Origin: Liopterus haemorrhoidalis
Lineage: Eukaryota > Arthropoda > Insecta > Coleoptera > Dytiscidae
Length of the DNA: 64,000 nt
NCBI GenBank assembly: GCA_963971575.1
Contig: OZ020615.1
Span: 64,861,379-64,925,378 of the forward strand
Direction of reading: 5' to 3'
Shown here: positions 56,535-64,000 of the stretch, in pieces
How the letters are laid out: every line of letters starts with the position of its first letter
How positions within the stretch are numbered: position 1 is the first letter of the stretch
Notes under the pieces: model-generated
Told to the model about the DNA's origin: nothing
The model's input: only the letters and a program-made list of their open reading frames with translations
Databases searched by the model: none
Program-made: the position numbers and the translations under genes

Positions 56535-59505
56535 TCATAAATTGAGTTTCTTCTTTGCAGTTTGTTCTTCATTTGTTGACAAATTCCACTTATTCGGCAA
56601 AAGAAGATTGAGATTATACTCTTTTCTAACTTCTTCAGGGACAAACCAACAATGTTTATTGAACATGGAGCCTTCTTCTGGACATTTTCTCCATTTAGCT
56701 AACTCCTTTAGCTGTGAACCAAGACCAGCCTTGCTAACTTGGCCCTCAAGGTTTTTCGAATTTAAAAATTCTGTCACCAAAGCAACTCGATTTTTAGTGT
56801 TCCCATGTAGAAATTTCAAGAAATCAGGGATATGTTCTTTGCTCAAAATCTTCCTCTGGGGGGTATTTTTGACCGCCTTTGTCTTTTGATCCCCTTCCCT
56901 TTTCGGTATAATAATAGGTCCACTAAGTATCATCATACGTTCTTCCAAAAAACTGTTAATAGCATCTTGAATTTTTGGTTTAAGTTTGGATTCCCAAATA
57001 CATCCAATAAGTCTTGGTTTGATACGTTCTGTCTTCGATTTCATCTCTTCTTCAAATTCCATTTGTAAAATTTTTAATTTTTCTTTCTGATTTTCAGGTG
57101 TCAGATCGTTTTCTTCATTTTCAGCTTCTTCGTCTGAAAGATAACCGTGAGGAACAAAGAAATCGTTATCAACTTCGTATTCGTCGGACATTTCTTTTTC
57201 TTCGTCGTCTGAACCTTGGAGGGATTCCCCTGGTTCTTCTTCTTCCCATTCATCGTCTGAATCTACTTCGTAATCGAAATAAATTTTGTCTTGACCTAAA
57301 GGTTTACGTGGTTTAACAGATTTACTTTGTTTTCGCCAGGTTCCGAAATAAGCTGGACGACGGTTTTCATGGAATTTTAAGAATTTGGCACGCATTTTGC
57401 TGATTTTTGCTTGTTCTTCAACACATTCACCTAAATCTGTGTCTTCTATGATTTGGACGTCATTTTCTTCAACTGGCCAACTTCTATAAGATTTGCCGAT
57501 GGTTTTGCCAGCTTTAAGTTCTTTTAAATAAAGCACAGATTCGTTTTGTGCTTCCATATTTTGAGTTAGAAGTTTCTTTTTGTCTTTTGTTAGAGTTAAT
57601 CTAGTTGTTGGAGCGAGTCTCATATCTGCTTTTACTTCAAAAGGCATAAAAGAAGATATTTGTTCTTTTTCTTCAATCTTCTTTTCGGTACCAGTTGATT
57701 TTCTGGGTACGAAAAAGTTTACAAAAGCGGCTGACTCTTTTTCGAATTTCTTTTTGTCTTTTTCCATCTCTTGCTGTTTTTTTAGTTCCCTTTCTTCGCG
57801 TTCTTTTTTTCTTTGTTCCTCTTTTTCTTCACGTTCTTTCTTTTTTTGTTCTTCTTTCTCCTCGCGTTCTTTCTTTTTCTGTTCTTCTTTTTCTTCACGT
57901 TCTTTACGCTTCTGTTCCTCCTTTTCTTCTCTCTCTTTACGTTTCTGTTCTTCTTTCTCTAATTTTTCTTTTTTCCTCTGCTCTTCTTTTTCCTGGCGTT
58001 CTTTAATTTTTTGTTCTAGTTTTTCTTTCTTTAATTTCTCTCTACTTTCCTTTTCTTCTTGGCGTTTCTTTTCTCTTTCTTCGCGTGTTTTTTGCATTTC
58101 AGCCGATAGTTTTTTACGTGTACTAGAAGGTTTTTTCGAATCTTTCTTAGGGGTTGCTTCCGAGTTACTTTCCAGTGTTTTATCCAATTCTTGTGTTGTG
58201 TTCAAATCGCTATCTTCAGACCTTTCTATTTCTGTTTGTTTGGTATCTTCAGATACTTCTGTTTCTTTACTGTCTTCTGCTTGTTCTTCATCCGATATAG
58301 TTTCCGGCGTTTCTTTAGGGGAGTCTTCATTGTTTTCTGTGACTGTTTCCTTCTGTCTGTTTTCGAATTCCAAATTCTTCTCTGGACCAATTTCAGAGTC
58401 AACACTAAAACAAGGACTCTATTAAAATAATATTAAATAATTACAGCACTTAAATATTAACAATAAAAAAATAATAATAATAATTTAAAGGTAATGGGGA
58501 TAATTGTTTCGCACCTCAAGAACTATGTAGAAAAATTACCTACTCGCGGCTGAAAGCTATGCCTGACAGCATCTCGTATATTTATCCTGGACCAGTGCTT
58601 TTCAACCCAAAGGTTAGGAATGGTGTTAAATGGGTATCGCACAGAATTTCACAAAAAATAGCCATTCGCGGTTAAAGAGCAGTTATAACACTTTTAAACG
58701 GCAGATGAATATATAAATTAGCATTTCTTAACTTTTAGGTCGCGAACAATTACAAAAATTTATCTGCTCACTTAACGGGAGGTCTCACACCACAAATTAC
58801 TCGTACAAAACTAACAATCTGAAATAAAATTAGTAATAATACATCAAAATATGCACCGAATTTTTATCTAGACGATATTTAGTGTAAAAAAATGTTATCC
58901 GTCAATAATTTAATGATAGGTGTCGGCTATTTTCTGTATTTTTTCTTTGTGGATTTCAAGTAACTTTTATATTTAGATACTTTTGTGTAGAAATGTTTAA
59001 ATAATACGTCAACAATTTTTTTTATATATATGATTCTTCATAGTTCAGAAACTACATGAAAAAATGCTATACTTGATACGGAAACACCACTTGGTACACG
59101 TGTACTTTAGAAATATTAAATCATTTTTACCCGCAGAACTTATTTGTGAACCGCGGCATATTAATCACAAATTAATAAGATTCAAAACATTTTTTTTATT
59201 ATTAAAAATGTATTTAACAGTTTATAAATCGCCAAGTTTATTATTTAATTATTTTCTTGTGATGCGAAACTTTTTGTTTTTCGTTTAAAATTATAAATTT
59301 TATTTCCAATAAATAATATTAGTATACATACTATATTGATAATAAATTACATCTTCATAATTGACAAAATAATAAATAATTATTTGCATATCTTAATAAA
59401 AATAGTCCACTTCTGAAGTCTTGAAAACCTGAAAAATATATATCAAACAACTTACCTATTCAACATTTTCAATTGGGAACACTGACAACATCGCATTACC
59501 AACAT
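56535..59505 (-). CDS. CHAF1A: Chromatin assembly factor 1 large subunit (CHAF1A / Caf1-180)
   Basis: The main exon 58404-56535 codes for 622 aa ending KKKLNL. A charged KER region (about residues 110-235) contains five to six copies of an 11-residue REEKEEQKRKE unit, then a PIP-like AAFVNFFVPRK, FMPFEVK, RRPAYFGTWRK, the acidic DYEVDSDDEWEEEEPGESL, DNDFFVPHGYLSDEEAE, and a C-terminal winged-helix region ending near WFVPEEVRKEY. These blocks and their order match the CAF-1 p150 family. CAF-1 loads H3-H4 on newly replicated DNA with PCNA. The acceptor TTTTAG at 58405 leaves one base (T) before the frame; a small first exon (59505-59456, donor GTAAGT, phase 2) supplies AG and three in-frame ATGs (59505, 59496, 59466), making up to 639 aa. 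The start is uncertain; another first exon at 59919 is also phase-compatible. Confidence 0.93.
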
Positions 59506-59724
59506 AAATATACACAAATTAAAATTGTTTCACGAAACGCTAACATCAGAGGTGGGATCGAGGGAATACATATTCTACATTATATACGTTAACACAAATT
59601 GTGGGAGAAGTTTTCTTAAATTGAAAAATCGAATATTTCATTATGAGACCGAGAAATTATTGGGCAGTCCTCGTATGTAAACAGTGTGTGGTGTCAAATT
59701 AACATGTTTCATAGATACAGGGTG

Positions 59725-59919
59725 GGTGGAATTTTTTTTCACATACTTGTACATGTTGCATTTTGGTATCCACGTTGCCATCGCGACATATAGCGTTGGC
59801 ATTTCGTCGGAGCGATCAACATGGAGCCTTGAGAACTCGTGGATGGGCGCCACACGTTCCTTGGCGCCCAAACGCCCAATATCACAATGCAAGCTATATG
59901 ATATCCTGCTCGTCACCAT
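59725..59919 (-). CDS. Unassigned candidate first coding exon
   Basis: The minus frame begins MVTSRISYSLHCDIGRLGAK and continues through HEFSRLHVDRSDEMPTLYVA and TWIPKCNMYK; it is GC-richer than its surroundings. A donor AA/GTATGT near 59725 is in phase 2, so it could join CAF-1 exon 58404 (giving Asn, then VDSEIG). Against this, the plus strand is also open here (59684-59935) and ends just before an AATAAA. Unrecognised. Confidence 0.25.
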
Positions 59920-60653
59920 TTCGACAGTTCAATAAAAACACTCACTAACAACTAAATCACTACGAATTAAATACTAATTTTTAAATAATAATGTCATTTT
60001 GTTTTTAATTAATGTTCTGTTCAACCACGTTGGCTTGAACACAAATTACTACACAGAAAGATAAAAACACTTATTAAAATCTTTCATTTGATACCCCACT
60101 CAAAATTTAAAGAAATTAGTTTTGGCCACGACAGGACGTAGCAGAGTATAAATATCTTGGCCCAATATTTTCTAACAGAGATATTATTTATCATAACCAT
60201 GGAAACGTTACATATAAGTATGAAAACATAGATTTACAAAAGTTTCTTGATTTTAATTTTAAACAAAAGTATTGTCATACTGTGTATACTTACGAAATTA
60301 TTTGTTGTATATTTGGCAGCGAAAATCTTTCAAAAATTTTTGTTACAAAACCGCGTAGGCCATAATGATCCTCTTGACGCACACTTAGGTAGGCGTTTAA
60401 AATATTTAAATATGTTAAAACTAGTTCAAAATAATGTCTTTTCCGATAAAGTCGAGAGGTAGAATGCGATAGTTACGAATTTAATGGCAAACGAAGGAAC
60501 ATGCCGTGAAAAATGGACACGGGTACCATAGTAACGTGCGAAATTAATGCTTTTCTGAGGTTACCATGGTAAACTTACAAAATTAATGCAATGCCTGTCA
60601 ACTATCAATATTAAAATGAACCAATTATATAATAGTCATAGGATTTTTTTTTT

Positions 60654-61395
60654 ACCGACCGCCAACATATATAAGGGAGGTATTGTGATCATACCGATTT
60701 TTACATTTCGAGATTTCGATGGATCTCCACGAATTAAGGTCCCTACATAACTATTTTTAGCATGATGTCTGTCGGTCTGTCTGTCTGTGTACACGTGTAG
60801 AGCAAATTCGGCTAAAAGGATTTTTATGAAACTTCATATTTAAGCTTTTAACATATATGGCACGAGTTGATCATCTTTTGGTAAAAATCGGTTGACTAGA
60901 AATGGGACTTTACTTGTGTCGATTTTAAGATTTTTGCGAATATTTAACAACAGAGAAATATTTCGTAAAAATGTATTAAACAAAAGCTATAAAAGCAATA
61001 ACTAACAACTTTTATTTGAGATATGTTTTGATAAAACGAAAAAAAATTGAAAAATTTTTCGAAATATTTTCAAAGTATCTATTTTTTCATACTTATATGT
61101 AACGTTTCCATGGTTATGATAAATAATATCTCTGTTAGAAAATATTAGGCCAATTATCATAAGTACTTAGCGGAGAAGGCATTACTTTCTGATTTGAGCA
61201 AAATCTCAAAATTTACCCGGTTTGAGAAAAAAATATTATGGTAAGTCTACTTATATGTAAACGTTTCCATGGTAATGATAAATAATATCTCTGTTAGAAA
61301 ATATTAGGCCAAGTTATTTCTACTCTGCTGTTAGAATGTATTTTATGCAAGTACTTTGTGATGTCGGTCGGTTGTGTTGGCCACAGATAATTTTT
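60654..61395 (+). repeat. ACCGACCGCC-family repeat, most complete copy
   Basis: Begins ACCGACCGCCAACATATATA and ends near GTCGGTCGGTTGTG. Carries GCATGATGTCTGTCGG with a CTGT run and the TTTCCATGGTTATGATAAAT block twice. A partial minus piece precedes it at 60140-60235. Confidence 0.75.
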
Positions 61396-61479
61396 TTTTA
61401 TATATTGTAAATATTTTCGAGTGCCTTTTCAAAGTCTCAGCATGTTTCTTATATGTGTTTTTCTTCATATTTTGATTTT

Positions 61480-61757
61480 TTGTGTCATTCTTAATACAAA
61501 TTTCCCATTTATTTATTTTTTGTCATTAAAACATGTAAAAAAAATAATTAAATTTTGACATATGTCATTCGTTTCCATGGTTTCATTGTTTATTTATTTA
61601 TTTTTTTATTATTGCTCGTCACCATTTCGACAGTTCAATAAAAACACTTTTGTATTGCTTTGAAAAATGAAATAACCCAAGCAAGGTCCCTTCTCGTGAC
61701 AACCTAAAAGAACGAAATTCCCATTTAGTTCCGCCTAACCGTTTGGAACAGACTGTA
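61480..61757. repeat. AGTCTGTT MITE, right half with an insertion
   Basis: Matches 29969-30371 from the ATTCTTAATACAAATTTCCC region to CCGTTTGGAACAGACTGTA, but 61588-61662 is foreign sequence including the ATTTCGACAGTTCAATAAAA tract also present at 59916-59938. Confidence 0.7.
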
Positions 61758-62339
61758 TGCCAATTTTCAACTAGACTTGCAACTTTTCTAGATCCAGATG
61801 TTTTACCACAATATCTACCGAACAGACAGACATACGAGTGACGGTATAAGTTCTTTTTTTGCCATACCTACGAAATCCTATTAATAAAAAGACAGATAAA
61901 AACTACAATTTTTGGTAAGTAAAATAAGGGTGTAGGAGAGAGAAGTGTTTGCAAGTAATTTGGAAACGTGTCGTTTGGTAGAATGCAAAATGTGATAGTT
62001 GAATAAAGCCTACGTCCAGTTGAAATTGCATTGGATTAAGATGTAAAAAGCCTTGTTCTCAATGCCTTGTCAAGGTCGCATCAATTCAAGTTTCTGGAGG
62101 CAACGAATATTTTATACCAAATTTGGAATTGGCAATGTGTTGTTAAGAAGTCCGGACAGCTCTCGAACCACTTTTACAAGCGAGCGTGACATAATATGAT
62201 CTTCGTTTCAGTTATATGGGGCAGGCAGCGACACGTCCAAACTGGTTTAACATAACTAGTGACACATGTGCCTTTATTGCCCATTAAAAAACATAAACAC
62301 TCACCTCATTAAAAAAATACTAATTACAATTAAAAAATT

Positions 62340-62425
62340 AATGATAATAACGAATAAAAAATATGCGGGATACGAACCCGGGATATATAACACCCAAGGT
62401 CAAAACATGTGCCGCCAGTTTAACG
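62340..62425 (-). mobile_element. tRNA-like SINE fragment
   Basis: Minus strand has GGCGGCACATGTTTTGACC and B-box GGGTTCGTATCCC. Distinct from the 27117 family. Confidence 0.45.
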
Positions 62426-62602
62426 CGTAATCAAACTTTAAAAATTGACAGTGAGAATTTTGTCTGATTTCAGAGTTTCGTGAGTATTTAAGTAAGTCAC
62501 AGAGGACCAATTATGAAAAAAAAAAAAGTATGAGATTCAAAAGAGTGCTAATTTTCATATTTCAGGGTTTCGTAAGTATCTACTAAATGAAGAAGACCCT
62601 TA

Positions 62603-62872
62603 GAATTAAGAATAAACATTACATATAGAGGCGCTGTTGTCGCTTACAAAATGGCGATTTGAATAGGATATTTTTGACATTTGCCATTTGATACACAACA
62701 ATTCACATTGCAGTTAATTTTAAAGACATTTTATTAAAGTTTTCTTCACTTTAACACATACAAACAATGCAGTTAAATGAGCCACATCCAACAAAATCCT
62801 ATTCCGTTTAGTTCCAAAATATTCAGCTAGGCGTCACTTCAGTTATTGTCAGTTCTCAATAGCGGTTCTTAA
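62603..62872. mobile_element. AGGCGCTGTTGTCGC MITE, copy 2
   Basis: Near-identical to 35490-35762 apart from a short deletion, ending CAGTTCTCAATAG. Confidence 0.75.
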
Positions 62873-62898
62873 CAGGGGGTACCGAAAAGACCTTAGAG

Positions 62899-63160
62899 CA
62901 GTGTTTCTCAACCGTTGGTCCTTTTTAGTGGTCCACGAAAAGCATATAAATTATTATTATTGAGATGTTTTGTTCATTTTTTTATGAACTCTTGTTCATT
63001 TTCTTTGTATTTTGTTAATTTTTCAGTGATTTTTTAATACTAAGATTAATGAAGAGTTTACATACACAGTTTGTTTAATAGTACAGTTATTTTTAGGGGT
63101 CTGCGGTAAAGAATTTAATAATTTACTGGTCCACGGTACGTTTTCAGTTGAGAAACACTG
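62899..63160. mobile_element. hAT MITE, CAGTGTTTCTCAAC family, copy 4
   Basis: Exact 8-bp CCTTAGAG duplication (62891-62898, 63161-63168); ends CAGTGTTTCTCAACCG and TTGAGAAACACTG. The best-preserved of the four. Confidence 0.92.
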
Positions 63161-64000
63161 CCTTAGAGGGTCCAGAAATTAAAAGAAATTTTTTTTTACC
63201 AGTTTTTGCTTTTAAAATTACAATAAACTTAATTAATAAACAATAAATTATTAAGAACATTTAAAATATTATTTCAAAAATTTTCTTGAGGAGTCCAGAA
63301 AATATTTTAGGCTAGTTGGGGGTCCCGAGTATAATAAAATTAAGAACCTCTTCATTAGAAGACTCTAAATAAAAATGGGGGGGGGGGGGTTACGGGGAAA
63401 TATTTCCGACAAACATCGAAACAAATTATTTTTATTTTTTTAAATTACTTTTCAAGAACTTTCATTTGGGACCTTATAATAAATTTTCCGGTTTCCATTA
63501 ATGTGTATTAATCTGGATTTTTTTAGATTTTTAACCGACCCCTCCTATAACCCCCTATCTCACTCTATAACCGAGTGGGGTGCAACCATTTCTTTAGTAA
63601 ATTATGCCAAAAACCATTTTACGGAAATAATAAAACAAAAAAATGCAGCTGAAAATCGGACTTACGAAGGTTTTACAAGTAAGCCGATGATATGTGCTTG
63701 TTAATTTTTCACAAAAATATTTATGTGCTGACGTACATTTCGGTCTTACGACCATTATCAAAGTAACTATTTAACAAAATGGCTTATGCGCAAAACAACC
63801 CTGAATTAACAATTAATTTGCAGTTTTAAAATCTGAATAAAATTGAAATTTAGGGGAAATATGCTGTATATCGGCAGACGCCGCTTCGTTTTCCGCTAAA
63901 CTACAGCTTTACTGTCAAATTAAGACATTTCAAATATAAACAAAAATATTTTTTAATATTCGAGTTTAGAGTTTCAGGGGAAATATGTATTATATCGGCA
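63161..64000. other. Terminal stretch without a recognised gene
   Basis: Contains a G-run at 63379-63390, a CATTAATGTGTATTAAT motif shared with other repeats, and a plus frame 63501-63704 (67 aa, PLSHSITEWGATISLVNYAK) that was not recognised. GGGGAAATATG followed by TATATCGGCA occurs at 63853 and 63977, a direct repeat cut by the window end. Confidence 0.4.

Noticed and set aside
57580..58425. 281-aa plus-strand open frame rich in Ser, Phe and Leu
   Set aside because: Exact antisense of the CAF-1 KER region; Glu/Lys-rich repeats on one strand leave a Ser/Phe-rich open frame on the other.

Overview
The window is AT-rich nuclear DNA of an insect: spliced genes with GT-AG introns, an insect-type Doa/CLK kinase, tRNA-derived SINEs, and a very dense load of short DNA transposons (mariner and other TA-duplicating elements, hAT with 8-bp target duplications, a PIF/Harbinger-type palindrome). 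The species cannot be fixed from the sequence; a repeat-rich hemipteran or beetle is a guess. No bacterial operon, CRISPR array, phage, virus or free-standing tRNA/rRNA gene was seen.

Four genes are well supported. (1) RPL30, minus strand, 1734-2252, with a TOP-type 5' exon at about 2433. (2) FBXO9, plus strand, 2952-11982, nine exons, 455 aa, head-to-head with RPL30 across about 0.5 kb. (3) A LAMMER/CLK dual-specificity kinase (Doa), minus strand, 16243-50493, tail-to-tail with FBXO9. Its catalytic core is spread over nine 3' exons up to 36377, and three separate upstream coding exons (43308-44291, 47538-47774, 50298-50493) all end in the phase that the first shared exon needs. (4) The large subunit of chromatin assembly factor 1 (CHAF1A / Caf1-180), minus strand, 56535 to about 59505.

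Region by region: 1-1730 repeats; 1734-2433 RPL30; 2952-12060 FBXO9 with repeat-filled introns; 12061-16141 repeats including a mariner deletion copy with a hAT MITE nested in it; 16142-23072 kinase 3' exons, with a LINE fragment and MITEs in the introns; 23073-35809 one 12.7-kb intron full of transposons; 35810-36377 two kinase exons beside a GC-rich island; 36378-50493 alternative 5' exons separated by repeats; 50494-56460 repeats, including a hAT element with a decayed transposase; 56461-59505 CAF-1; 59506-64000 repeats and a few unexplained open frames.

The four genes are housekeeping functions (translation, SCF ubiquitin ligation, splicing-factor phosphorylation, chromatin assembly) and nothing suggests they form a pathway. 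The less ordinary material is a GC-AG intron, a 49-bp intron, alternative first exons of the kinase, and many transposon insertions whose target duplications or empty sites can be read directly. No convincing novel multi-gene system was found.
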